From Bdellovibrionales bacterium CG10_big_fil_rev_8_21_14_0_10_45_34 (GTDB taxonomy: Bacteria > Bdellovibrionota > Bdellovibrionia > Bdellovibrionales > 1-14-0-10-45-34): a DNA stretch of 64,000 nt. Made by a program: the position numbers and the translations under genes. The notes under the pieces were generated by a model. That model had not been told where the DNA came from and ran no database searches. It saw nothing but the letters and a program-made list of their open reading frames with translations. Below, one piece after another: positions 55,703 through 63,889 of this stretch (position 1 is the stretch's first letter; each line of letters starts with the position of its first letter). The stretch covers positions 53,092 to 117,091 of the forward strand of contig PEZS01000016.1 in assembly GCA_002778785.1 (NCBI GenBank). The letters run 5' to 3'.

Positions 55703-55722
55703 GCTTGGTCATTAGACCAAGC
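55703..55722. promoter_or_regulatory. Hairpin/palindrome at the truncated methyltransferase
   Basis: GCTTGGTC (55703-55710), ATTA, GACCAAGC (55715-55722): a perfect palindrome upstream of the Gcr gene start and at the break of the TylF relic. Operator or deletion end. Confidence 0.4.
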
Positions 55723-56028
55723 AAGCAAACCTTGTTCACCTTTTATTGTAAAGGACGCTTTCCTGAAACTGCCACGGCTGTTCCGTCTGACGAAACTTTT
55801 GCTTTTGTTCATTTAGATTGCGATTTAGAGCTGCCTATAGCGGCGGGTCTAGAGTTTTTTTACCCAAGACTTGCACCCGGCGGGATGATGGTCATTCACG
55901 ATTACGAAAGCGGTGGTCATTGGCCGGGAGTACGAAAGGCTGTAAATGAGTTTCTGAAAGATAAACCCGAATCAATAATAATTGTTCCGGACAAGTCAGG
56001 CACAGGCGTCTTTCGCAAAATTCTTTAG
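55705..56028 (+). pseudogene. TylF/MycF-type O-methyltransferase, N-terminally truncated
   Basis: 107 codons, no ATG. From about 55747: KGRFPETA, FAFVHLDCDLELP, AAGLEFFYPRLAPGGMMVIH, DY, then a normal C-terminus. This is the last third of a class I SAM O-methyltransferase (about 240-260 residues). The SAM-binding half is absent upstream, where the Gcr gene starts on the other strand. Confidence 0.78.
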
Positions 56029-56137
56029 TTGTATCTCTCGCTTTCCTTTGATGACTTCAAGTCGTGGGCTACAGTTCTGATTTGAGATTCGACAAACGAG
56101 CGCGCATCAATTTAATCAGGCCATTCTCACAATTCAC

Positions 56138-56157
56138 TAAAAGAGCCGCATCGGCTC
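56138..56157 (-). terminator. Intrinsic terminator behind the phosphatase relic
   Basis: On the minus strand GAGCCG, ATG, CGGCTC, TTTTAG, eight bases after the relic's stop at 56165. It supports the view that a real gene once ended here. Confidence 0.75.
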
Positions 56158-56164
56158 GGCACTT

Positions 56165-56370
56165 CTAAATGAGCCCGTTTTCTTCAGCAAATGCTTTAAG
56201 AAGTTTCTGAATTTCATCTCTTGCTACGCGGAAGGCTTGCGCCTTCTCGGCCTCTATGGCGGACGCGAACCTCTAAGTTCTGTCCAAACAACGTTTTTGC
56301 CAAGCCTTCGGCGAGCTGACTCCGCGCGGAGTTGGCAACACAGAGAAACAAGATTTGAATGGGTATGATT
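56165..56370 (-). pseudogene. Low-molecular-weight phosphatase/ArsC-type gene remnant
   Basis: Frame one (56369 to about 56270) reads [20 protein letters not shown] then [12 protein letters not shown]: the LMW phosphatase/arsenate-reductase P-loop (C-x5-R) and first helix. After a shift the minus strand reads [15 protein letters not shown] and stops at 56165, the usual C-terminal helix. About 60-80 central residues are missing. No start codon with a ribosome site is seen. Confidence 0.72.
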
Positions 56371-56495
56371 ATGTTCCTCCAGCGCCGGGGTGGCTACAAT
56401 ATGCATGTATCGCAACTTGTAGGTCAGCACTTGTAAAAGTTCATTGGTTTTGTAGGCTCCGTTGACCACTTGTAGGAGTTCACTATTAAAGAGTA

Positions 56496-57530
56496 ATGAA
56501 CTCAGCCAATGATCGATCCAATCCCTCACAACAAGCACTACAAACTGCATTGACGATTGTTGGAGTTGTTGGCGCATGCTTCTTATTTTATCTTGCCCGC
56601 TACGTGATCATAGTGAGTCTCATAGGCGTGGGTTTGGGAGTTCTGGTTTCTCCGCTGCTCACCAAAATGCGTGAGAGATTTCGTATACCCAGGGCGCTTT
56701 CAGCTCTTCTTTTTTTGGTGGTTGTTGTTGTATCAGGTACGCTGGTTTTCTTTGCCGTTGGCTATCTGGTGGCGGATCAACTGGAAATGCTTACAAGTAA
56801 GGCCCCTGAAATAATAAAAAATTTAGAAGCAAAGTGGCAGGCTCTTTACGAAAAGTATCCGCTGCTAAAAGAGTATTTGCAGGACTTTGATATTGCAGGA
56901 ACTTTGAAAACCGGGGGGCAGCGGCTACTCAAAGGGGTTACCTCCGGATTTGCCCTTATAAGTGGTTTGGCATTTGCGGTTGTGATCGCGCTCTACACCT
57001 CGGTAGGAGCTAAGGAATACATTAGCTCCCTTATTAAGGCCTTTCCCGCCTCTAAAAGAACTGAAGCCCAGCGAATCTTGATTTGCACAGCTGAAACACT
57101 CAGAAAGTGGTTTCGCGCTCAGATGATCGACATGGTTATAATAGGTTCCCTTACACTTTTAGGTTTGTGGGCTGTTGGCGCCAATTACTGGGCTGTTTTC
57201 GGCTTACTCACTGCAATATTTGGTTTGATTCCCTACTTCGGGATGCTGATCGTCGTTACCTTAGCCTCTTTGGTCACTTTGGCATCCGACCCCGCCACGG
57301 TCCCGTGGGTGATAGGAGTTTTTCTAGTAACTCAACAAATAGAAGGTAATTTGATTTTACCGCTAGTAATGAAAGAACACTTAGAGCTTCCTGAAGTGCC
57401 TCTGCTTATTTTTATGCTTCTTATGGGTACGTGGTTTGGTCTATTGGGCGTATTCTTATCTACACCAGTATTTGCTGTTCTAAGTATGCTCTATCGCCAG
57501 CTCTATCAGCCAATAATGGCGAAGCGCTAA
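56496..57530 (+). CDS. AI-2E family transporter (PerM/YdiK-like)
   Basis: 344 residues, seven to eight membrane helices in the family layout: two at the N-terminus with VGLGVLVSPLLTKM, one after, a soluble stretch (about 95-150), then four including LIPYFGMLIVVTLASLVTL and TQQIEGNLILPLVMKEHLELP. Members export AI-2 or act in Na+/H+ exchange; substrate unknown. Confidence 0.88.
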   Translation: MNSANDRSNPSQQALQTALTIVGVVGACFLFYLARYVIIVSLIGVGLGVLVSPLLTKMRERFRIPRALSALLFLVVVVVSGTLVFFAVGYLVADQLEMLTSKAPEIIKNLEAKWQALYEKYPLLKEYLQDFDIAGTLKTGGQRLLKGVTSGFALISGLAFAVVIALYTSVGAKEYISSLIKAFPASKRTEAQRILICTAETLRKWFRAQMIDMVIIGSLTLLGLWAVGANYWAVFGLLTAIFGLIPYFGMLIVVTLASLVTLASDPATVPWVIGVFLVTQQIEGNLILPLVMKEHLELPEVPLLIFMLLMGTWFGLLGVFLSTPVFAVLSMLYRQLYQPIMAKR

Positions 57531-57654
57531 GACTGCTAGTTGAAATCACTAAGTAAGATTGCTAGCTGAATTGAGGTCTATAAGATTACTAGTTGAAGTA
57601 AAACTGCTAGCTGAATTGAGGTAAGAATGCTAGTTGAACTGAGGTCTAAGAGCT
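57530..57654. repeat. Imperfect tandem repeats of about 20-30 bases between two convergent genes
   Basis: Five copies of a unit AAGANTGCTAGYTGAANTGA with optional GGTCTA at the end, starting near 57531, 57554, 57581, 57602 and 57627. The last one codes the C-terminal residues (RPQFN) of IF-1. Confidence 0.8.
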
Positions 57655-57869
57655 TTAAAACGGTGTAGGATTAACCCGTGAGTAGCATCGTAGGGGGAGA
57701 TGCCCACAGAAACGCTATCTCCCACTACCACTTTAATATTAAACTTTTTCATTTTTCCGCAGAGGCGGGCATTCACCAGGGCTCCGTTATCGAGAGATAC
57801 CTTGTAAACACCACCTCCAGTAAGATCAGAAACTCGCCCATTTAAGGTTACGAGGTCGTCTTTCGACAT
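57630..57869 (-). CDS. infA: Translation initiation factor IF-1
   Basis: 79 residues, one S1/OB fold: NGRVSDLTGGGVYKVSLDNGALVNARLCGKMKKFNIKVVVGDSVSVGISPYD followed by GLILHRFKALR. It binds the 30S A site at initiation. Divergent from canonical infA (L-T-G-G-G region, K-M-K-K-F for R-K-N). Two bases after the RRM gene stop. A second infA copy elsewhere in the genome is possible. Confidence 0.9.
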   Translation of the reverse strand: MSKDDLVTLNGRVSDLTGGGVYKVSLDNGALVNARLCGKMKKFNIKVVVGDSVSVGISPYDATHGLILHRFKALRPQFN

Positions 57870-57871
57870 TA

Positions 57872-58186
57872 TTAATAGCGTCTGCTTTTGAAGCCGCCGC
57901 CTCCGCCGCCACCACGGCTACCGCCGCCTTCGCGAGGAGCCATTGGTCTTGCTTCAGAAACACTGAGAGTACGACCATCTTGCTCTTTACCATTCAAACC
58001 ATCGATTGCGGCCCTGGCTTCTCCGTCGCTGCTCATTTCAACGAATGCGAAACCTTTGCTGCGACCGCTGTCTCTATCAACTACGATTTTGGCAGATTCA
58101 ACTGATCCAAAACCAGAAAATAAGTCGACGAGTGTGTCTTCGCTAACATGGTAAGAGAGATTGCCTACGTATAGTTTTTTGCCCAT
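57872..58186 (-). CDS. RRM-type RNA-binding protein with Gly-rich tail
   Basis: 104 residues: one RRM (residues 4-78) with RNP2 LYVGNL and RNP1 KGFAFVEM, then a short Arg/Gly tail (GGGSRGGGGGGGF). Such small RRM proteins often respond to cold. It is in an operon with infA. Confidence 0.93.
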   Translation of the reverse strand: MGKKLYVGNLSYHVSEDTLVDLFSGFGSVESAKIVVDRDSGRSKGFAFVEMSSDGEARAAIDGLNGKEQDGRTLSVSEARPMAPREGGGSRGGGGGGGFKSRRY

Positions 58187-58552
58187 TTAATCCTCCTAAG
58201 GACTTGGGTGTCGCTGAAGAAGAATGAGCAGAAACGCTATTTTCCCAACTGACTAAATTGAGGTTCCATTGTACACGCTTGAATGATAAAAGCACCAAAT
58301 ATTTTCAGATCCCCCGCATCGAAACACAACTTAAGCTCGGGACTCTGCGATATAGTCCCCCCCCCATAGGTCCTTACGCCGGTAAGGGATCTAAGTCGCA
58401 AGTGGTATTATGGTTGGGGCGACTTTTGAAGTATCGAGCTTGCCCCGCGATCACCCCTAGGCCCAATTTGCCATACAAATGAGGCCGTGGTTTTTCCTGG
58501 TTCACTTGAGTGTTAATTTTAAAAAGGCGGCTGGCGCGGGTCGGAGGACCAC
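58187..58552. other. 366-base region, promoter side of the RRM-infA operon
   Basis: No supported gene. It contains a run of C's (58349-58357). The + ORF at 58258-58482 lacks a start signal and domain. Confidence 0.5.
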
Positions 58553-59059
58553 TTATTTTACGGGTTTGTTTTCAAACTCGCTGGCGAGTTCTCGGATCAT
58601 TTTTCTTTCCTCTTCGGTGAGATTATTCGCAAAATCTTCGGCATTAATTTTTGAGGGGTCGACCTGTTGCGCCAGTGCGGAGGAATCGCCACTATTCTGC
58701 TTGGTCATTCTTTCGAAAACTTTTGCACTGATTTCGTAGAGGCGCTGAACCTTTTCAGGGTCATTTTGCATAAGCTCCTGAACTTTGGTATCTGCGCCTT
58801 TTGCCCGAGAGTTCTCATTGACTGCTTTTGTTCTCAGGCCGGGATCTTGGAGCAACTTGAGGGTCTGCTGCATGGCCCAGTTATCCTGCTCTGACAAATC
58901 ACTAGAAGAAGCAGCAGATCTCACTGTAAGACATCCTAGTACGAGTGGAACTAGTACTAGTGGACGCAAGATTTTGATTTTTCCGAACAAGCCGCATTTG
59001 CGTGCGCTGTTCAGCGCAGTAGCTCTCATCACCCCTTTTTCGAATTTTAAACACCCCAT
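58553..59059 (-). CDS. Exported hypothetical protein
   Basis: 168 residues with a long n-region and a hydrophobic core at about 31-50 (ILRPLVLVPLVLGCLTV), probably a signal peptide. The mature part is helical, acidic and polar (KLLQDPGLRTKAVNENSRAKG, LTEEERKMIRELASEFENK). AGGGGA precedes the ATG. No family recognised. Confidence 0.55.
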   Translation of the reverse strand: MGCLKFEKGVMRATALNSARKCGLFGKIKILRPLVLVPLVLGCLTVRSAASSSDLSEQDNWAMQQTLKLLQDPGLRTKAVNENSRAKGADTKVQELMQNDPEKVQRLYEISAKVFERMTKQNSGDSSALAQQVDPSKINAEDFANNLTEEERKMIRELASEFENKPVK

Positions 59060-59222
59060 ACCGTCCCCTTGATTGTCTCTGAGCCTTTATTTTTTCCTTG
59101 AGCCGGCCCTTTCCTCGCTTGGTCTCTCAGCCTCTATTTTGTTCAGCATCTATCTTCCGTCGAGCACAACTTTCATCAATAGCCTTATCGGCTCGACCTA
59201 CTGAAGCCTTAAAAAAAGGACT

Positions 59223-59366
59223 GTGTGGGATCACACTTAAAAGACCTCCGGCCATCAAGGATATTGTGGGGTCACAACTAAGAGAACACCGGGGCCATCA
59301 AATAAAAGATCTCCGGCCATCAAGGATAGTGTGGGATCACACCTCAAAGAACACCGGCCATCAAAG
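59223..59366. repeat. Palindromic intergenic repeat array
   Basis: Three TGTG-N4-CACA hairpins (GTGTGGGATCACAC at 59223 and 59329; TTGTGGGGTCACAA at 59264) alternate with four CCGGCCATCAA-type boxes (59248, 59288 as CCGGGGCCATCAA, 59313, 59353). Unit about 40 bases, one short unit in the middle. Not CRISPR: the 'spacers' are repeated too. Confidence 0.8.
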
Positions 59367-59379
59367 AAGAAAAAGTGAG

Positions 59380-59715
59380 CTAGGAAATTAAGGGGATGAT
59401 TACGAATAGAAATAGCGGGGTAAGGCTCCATAGCTGCCCTAGGAACTGCCACTGATATCCGCGTGGGCGCACGCCCCTATGATGAGGATGAGTGGTCTTT
59501 AGCCCTCGGGCAACTTCCCATCCATTTATATAGGAGTGAACAAACGAGTTAGTGCTGCATTCACAAAGAAAGCCGTCACTACAATTTGGGCAACAAAAAT
59601 GATCGCCGTGCTTAGTTACCAATCCATCGCCACCTGAGTACGTCCAATACTTAGAAGACAAGCCGCAACCCAGGCAAGTTTTTTCACAGAAATGCACACC
59701 ATTAGATTTAGTCAT
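59380..59715 (-). CDS. Cys-rich (zinc-ribbon-like) small membrane protein
   Basis: 111 residues: two Cys clusters (HFCEKTCLGCG and HFCCPNCSDGFLCEC, residues 8-55) fit a zinc-binding module; a basic/aromatic linker; one C-terminal membrane helix (about 93-110, LWSLTPLFLFVIIPLIS). GGAGGTG before the ATG supports translation. Family unknown. Confidence 0.6.
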   Translation of the reverse strand: MTKSNGVHFCEKTCLGCGLSSKYWTYSGGDGLVTKHGDHFCCPNCSDGFLCECSTNSFVHSYINGWEVARGLKTTHPHHRGVRPRGYQWQFLGQLWSLTPLFLFVIIPLIS

Positions 59716-60170
59716 CTTACACCTCCAAACAGACTGTCTAGACTGCAGACGCCATGCCAGTCCCGGATTGGCTCCACTTGGCCACAGAGGTACAATCGCA
59801 AGACTGAGGGGCCAATACTACCCACACTTGTGCCAAGTTGACTCTTTGACTACCTAATCAACGCTTTACTCAACGAAAAGGAGGCACATAATTTGATGTG
59901 AAACATTTGTTCAACTTGAGAGGTGTCCAGTGAGAATTCGTAGATTAGCCCCGCTACAACGGCACAATGCAGGCGATAACACTCTTATATCGCGAAAGAA
60001 AATAATGTTTAATTCTGCCACAGGTATAGGTGACACAGGACAATCACCCCTACCGGGAGAGGTTTTAGGTGACTCATTGGGGTTAGACAGCCTACCAGCT
60101 CATTCGGCGAAAAGTTCCTACACATTGTTTGTGTTGGGACGGATGTAGTTTAAAAGACGGTGAAAATGTA
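59716..60170. other. 455-base region with at most a weak ORF
   Basis: AAGGAGG at about 59879 is followed by a GTG-started 11-codon ORF (59898-59933) whose TGA overlaps the GTG of a 72-codon + ORF (59930-60148). The arrangement looks like a leader-coupled ORF, but the product has no recognisable feature, so I do not call it a gene. Confidence 0.35.
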
Positions 60171-61361
60171 TTAGCACTCTGCTTTTAGCAAGTGAATTGT
60201 AAAAGTAGTGCCTTGGCCCTTCTTGCTTTCAACTTGAATTTTGCCGTTCCACGATTCAATGAATCTTTTGGCGATCGATAGACCGAGGCCCGTACCGCAC
60301 TTATCTCTCCTAGTCGTGAAAAATGGATCGAATATCTTGTGTAATAAATAACTGTCGATTCCTGGACCGTTGTCTTGAATGGAAATGACAATAAAATCTT
60401 GAGGTGATTCTTTTGACATTCCACTGCTTCGATTCGCTGGGAATGCTATTGGGAACGAATTAGTTGAAAGATTTGCGCCACTGCCATTTTGAATTCGTAT
60501 CGTTATCAAAGATTCTGGGGGGGGATTTTGGTCTGATGGCGTCGCTGCCTCTTTCCCAGCGATAATATCTTTGCCAACAATATTCTCGACCATTTCAGAT
60601 AGGTTCATATCATCAAAAGCCTGGATGGAATTGATGATAGTATTAGTCAGTACCTGGCCTAAGGCGTCTTTTTCGGCGATGACCCTTGCCGAGCTTTCGC
60701 AGCTTACCTCAATTGCAATTCCCTTAGCTTTTGCCTCAAGCTCTACGAGATCCCGGACATTCTTTATCACTTCATCTAAACAAACCGGCTGCGTCTCGCC
60801 TTTCACAGCAATGTGCGAAAACTGGAGAAAAGAATTAATAAGCTTCGTGATCCGATCTATCTGTCGAACAATGATTTCAAGGTCACCCCGAATTCCACCT
60901 ATGTCCTCGCGTTCAATAGCGAGTGTCGCTCGCCCACGGATGATCATCATTGGCGTACCAATCTCGTGAGCTAAGTGAGACGAGAGCATACCCATTGATG
61001 CCAAATGCTCCTTCAGCAGAATCTCACCTTCTAATGCTTTGATTTGAGTGATGTCTTTCAAGTAGACGATTTCATCGAGATGATCTAACACTTTCACTGG
61101 GACAGAACGAATTTCCACTAAAGTTTCACCTGCTGCAGTCAACACCTTGCCTACTCTTACGCGTTGTTCAGAGCTGTTCACCAAAAGAGTCTCTTCTGAT
61201 ACACTTGACTCAAAGAGGCCCATGAAATCAGTTCCAATAATGTTGGACCTTACTTGAGAAAACAAAGAAACAGCACCTCGGTTTGCCTCAACTATTTTAC
61301 CGTTCTTAACAGCCAAAATCGCTTCTGAACTGCCTTGAGCAATTGGATGACTAAGTAACAT
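60171..61361 (-). CDS. PAS-domain sensor histidine kinase (NtrB-like)
   Basis: 396 residues, no membrane helix, so cytosolic. PAS-like domain (about 5-115), H-box SHLAHEIGTPMM with the phospho-His near 132, N-box NTIINSIQ, G1 DNGPGID, F-box FDPFFTTR and G2 GTGLGLS. A 70-residue polar insert between N- and G1 boxes (about 235-310) is unusual. It follows the response-regulator gene by 11 bases; the two form a pair. Confidence 0.92.
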   Translation of the reverse strand: MLLSHPIAQGSSEAILAVKNGKIVEANRGAVSLFSQVRSNIIGTDFMGLFESSVSEETLLVNSSEQRVRVGKVLTAAGETLVEIRSVPVKVLDHLDEIVYLKDITQIKALEGEILLKEHLASMGMLSSHLAHEIGTPMMIIRGRATLAIEREDIGGIRGDLEIIVRQIDRITKLINSFLQFSHIAVKGETQPVCLDEVIKNVRDLVELEAKAKGIAIEVSCESSARVIAEKDALGQVLTNTIINSIQAFDDMNLSEMVENIVGKDIIAGKEAATPSDQNPPPESLITIRIQNGSGANLSTNSFPIAFPANRSSGMSKESPQDFIVISIQDNGPGIDSYLLHKIFDPFFTTRRDKCGTGLGLSIAKRFIESWNGKIQVESKKGQGTTFTIHLLKAEC

Positions 61362-61372
61362 GAATCTCTCTT

Positions 61373-62767
61373 TCAGTGAATTGAATCGTCCGTATCTTCG
61401 AGCGGCTCAGGATCATTATCTCCGATAAGTCCGAAAGTCTTCTCTTTTCGATACAAAGTTCTGCGGCTTATTCCGAGTATTTTTGCGGCGTCGTCCTTCT
61501 TATTGTCAACTTCACCAAGGACCTTTCTAATATATCTTTCTTCTAGCTTCTCGAGAGTAGGCATATCATCCGCCATTTTCTCGACCGCAGATGCGACTGT
61601 TTCAAAGCACGTACCACCTTCGATTGCGGCGACTTCGATAACATCTCCACTGGTCAACACCATGGCCCGTTCAATGACATTTTCGAGCTCTCGAACATTG
61701 CCCGGCCAACTATGTTTCAGTAACAAATCAAGTGCAGCTGGAGCAATTCCCGAAACGTAGCGTTCAGACTGCAGGTTGAATTTTCGAATAAAGCCGTCGA
61801 CCAAGTCGGGTATGTCTTCTTTTCTTTCTCTCAATGAAGGGACCGTGACCGGTATGACGTTTAATCGATAAAAGAGATCCTCGCGAAAATAACCTTCTTT
61901 GACCATTGCCCTTAGGTTTCTATGAGTAGCTGCAACAATTCTGACATTTACATCTCGTAACTGACTGTCACCTACAGAACGAATTTTCTTATCTTGAAGC
62001 ACTCGAAGTAGCTTAGCTTGAAGTGGCAGGCTCAAATCGCCTATCTCATCTAAGAACATTGTTCCACCATTAGCCTCATCGAAAAGACCTTTTTTATCTA
62101 CATAGGCCCCGGTAAATGACCCTTTTATATGTCCGAACAGTTCACTCTCCATAAGATTTTCAGGAATTGCTGTACAGTTTACCGGAACAAACTTCTTAAA
62201 TCTCCGCGGTCCCATATCATGTATTGCACGCGCAACAAGCTCTTTTCCAGAGCCACTCTCACCTGAAATTAACACGTTGGCTGAAGCTGGCGCGATCATT
62301 TCGAGTAAAGCTTGCAGCTTTCTCATGTTCTCACTGAGACCCAAAACGCTCTTAAATTCTTCGGTCGATGCTCTAGTGTATGTGCCGTCTCCGAACACTC
62401 TTGCTTCTCGCAAGGCTCGCCGAGCAACAGAAACCATCTCGTCATTACTAAATGGCTTTTGAATATAATGAAAAGCGCCGGCCTTTACGGCAGTCACGGC
62501 GGTCTCTACACTTCCAAAAGCGGTCATCATAATGGGTATGACACTGGGAAAGTCAGATCTTACTTTTTTAATGAACATGAGACCATCTACGCCCTTCATG
62601 TTTTGATCAGTAATCAAGACTTGAGGGGGTTCGTTTTTGAATTTCGATAAAGCATCCAAAGCAGACGAATACTGAGTTACTTCGTAACCTTCGTCGGTGA
62701 GAACCTCTTTCACTAATTTGCCCATTTCAACGTCGTCGTCGACTACTGCTATATTCGCTCTTATCAT
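61373..62767 (-). CDS. NtrC-family sigma-54-dependent response regulator
   Basis: 464 residues from ATG 62767. Receiver domain with acidic D10-D12 and phospho-acceptor D54; AAA+ domain with GESGSGKE (Walker A), GSFTGA (the sigma-54 contact loop, Ser for the usual Ala) and GGTMFLDEIGDL (Walker B); C-terminal Fis-type HTH (KKDDAAKILGISRRTLYRKEK). It should activate sigma-54 promoters when phosphorylated by the kinase behind it. Targets are not evident here. Confidence 0.94.
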   Translation of the reverse strand: MIRANIAVVDDDVEMGKLVKEVLTDEGYEVTQYSSALDALSKFKNEPPQVLITDQNMKGVDGLMFIKKVRSDFPSVIPIMMTAFGSVETAVTAVKAGAFHYIQKPFSNDEMVSVARRALREARVFGDGTYTRASTEEFKSVLGLSENMRKLQALLEMIAPASANVLISGESGSGKELVARAIHDMGPRRFKKFVPVNCTAIPENLMESELFGHIKGSFTGAYVDKKGLFDEANGGTMFLDEIGDLSLPLQAKLLRVLQDKKIRSVGDSQLRDVNVRIVAATHRNLRAMVKEGYFREDLFYRLNVIPVTVPSLRERKEDIPDLVDGFIRKFNLQSERYVSGIAPAALDLLLKHSWPGNVRELENVIERAMVLTSGDVIEVAAIEGGTCFETVASAVEKMADDMPTLEKLEERYIRKVLGEVDNKKDDAAKILGISRRTLYRKEKTFGLIGDNDPEPLEDTDDSIH

Positions 62768-63380
62768 AGGAGTTTCCAAATTTTCACCAAGCTTCGTTTG
62801 AGTATCATTCGTTCCTTATTCACAAATACGGACTGCCTTCGATGCGTCAATTACATACGATGAAACTAAGTGGTTTCATATCTAAAGTTGCGAAAACCAA
62901 AAGCTGGCGGTACCAGAAGACAAACCTACAATTGGGTGTATATATTGAAAAGAATGAACCTGATCTTCTATCAATCCCAACGAAAAAAGTTGATACCGAT
63001 GACGTACAAGACTCTGACAAATCAAGAGTTGCTCATTGTAGCTTACAATCTCTAAAAAAGTCCATTCAAACAGAACATATTGGAATATTTTAAAACCAGA
63101 GGTCCAAAATCGGCACTTTGAGAAACCCTGCCAAGTAACTCTAATACGAAAATACTTCGTGATTATTAAGGACTTGCACAAAAAGGAGAGAGTTATCTTA
63201 AAGACAGAGCACAGAGACTGACTTCGTTAATGGTAGGTGCTGGGTAATTATTGTAACAAATCACATTTTTGGAAACTTCGAAAAAGTGACTGATAATTTG
63301 TCACTTTTCTGAAGTTTTGGATCCCTCAAACTGAAGTGAGATTTGCGATAAAGGTGTCTCGATGGCACCCCAAAAGATAA
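62768..63380. other. Intergenic region upstream of the response regulator with nested inverted repeats
   Basis: Short + ORFs (62842-63093) lack a ribosome site and domain. Bases 63261-63308 hold three mutually complementary segments: TCACATTTTT, AAAAAGTGAC, GTCACTTTT; the last two (63282-63290 and 63300-63308) are a perfect 9-bp pair followed by TCTG on the + strand. Confidence 0.5.
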
Positions 63381-63416
63381 TAGAAAATTAGAGCCATAAT
63401 TCGCTCTAGCTCTAAT
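63381..63416 (-). terminator. Intrinsic terminator of the small exported protein gene
   Basis: On the minus strand ATTAGAGC (63416-63409), 14-base loop, GCTCTAAT (63394-63387), then TTTC. About ten bases after the stop at 63426. Confidence 0.7.
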
Positions 63417-63425
63417 AGATCAGAT

Positions 63426-63761
63426 CTATTTTTTCGTAGGTAGAAATTTATCCTGCGAAGTACTTGCTCCTGTACCCGACACAACAACTTCAACGCGTCC
63501 CAAGTAGGTGTTAACAACAAGGCAGAAACGACCTTTGTCAGTAACGAAAGTGGCGTACTCCCCTTGATTGCGGCCCTTGTCTACTGTCACATTCAGCTTC
63601 TCATTACCTGTGAACTCGCCCTTTAGGTACCCGCAAACTTCCGCAGCGCCGTCCCTAATTGAGTCCGTATTGAGTCTTTGCCACGCGGTAACGACGACCT
63701 CGGTCGCCGCCAAAGCTTGAGACGAAATAAAAAAAACAGATAGAATTGAAAGCGTTTTCAT
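63426..63761 (-). CDS. Small exported protein of unknown function
   Basis: 111 residues from ATG 63761 (AAGGGGGAGCT upstream); the longer frame to 63842 is rejected. Signal peptide 1-19 (LSILSVFFISSQALAA). The mature part is a beta-rich 90-residue domain with two cysteines (EVCGYL, RFCLVV) that could bridge. No family recognised. Confidence 0.7.
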   Translation of the reverse strand: MKTLSILSVFFISSQALAATEVVVTAWQRLNTDSIRDGAAEVCGYLKGEFTGNEKLNVTVDKGRNQGEYATFVTDKGRFCLVVNTYLGRVEVVVSGTGASTSQDKFLPTKK

Positions 63762-63889
63762 AGCTCCCCCTTTTTTTGTAGAATGTATCACCGCTAGAAT
63801 ATCAAGAATACGCCCAAAGTCTTGAATGCTCGGAAGCTGCACTTAAGTCTAGCGCATAGAAGTACTTAATCGATCATATTTGGCTACAT

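Larger units (their letters stand above)
56029..56495. other. 467-base region holding relic sequence only
   Basis: Apart from the phosphatase remnant and its terminator nothing coding is supported. The 107-codon minus ORF at 56254-56577 is the wrong frame of that remnant and runs into the transporter gene. Confidence 0.6.

Noticed and set aside
56254-56577. 107-codon minus ORF overlapping the AI-2E transporter
   Set aside because: It is the wrong frame of the phosphatase relic and runs antisense into a well-supported gene.
59223-59366. CRISPR array
   Set aside because: The intervals between repeats are themselves repeated and of unequal length, and there are no cas genes.
59930-60148. 72-codon ORF with GTG start and GAGAGG upstream
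   Set aside because: The start context is fair, but the product has no signal, domain or periodicity; left as a possibility in the gap entry.
62842-63093. 83-codon + ORF upstream of the response regulator
   Set aside because: No ribosome site and it lies in an AT-rich promoter-like region.
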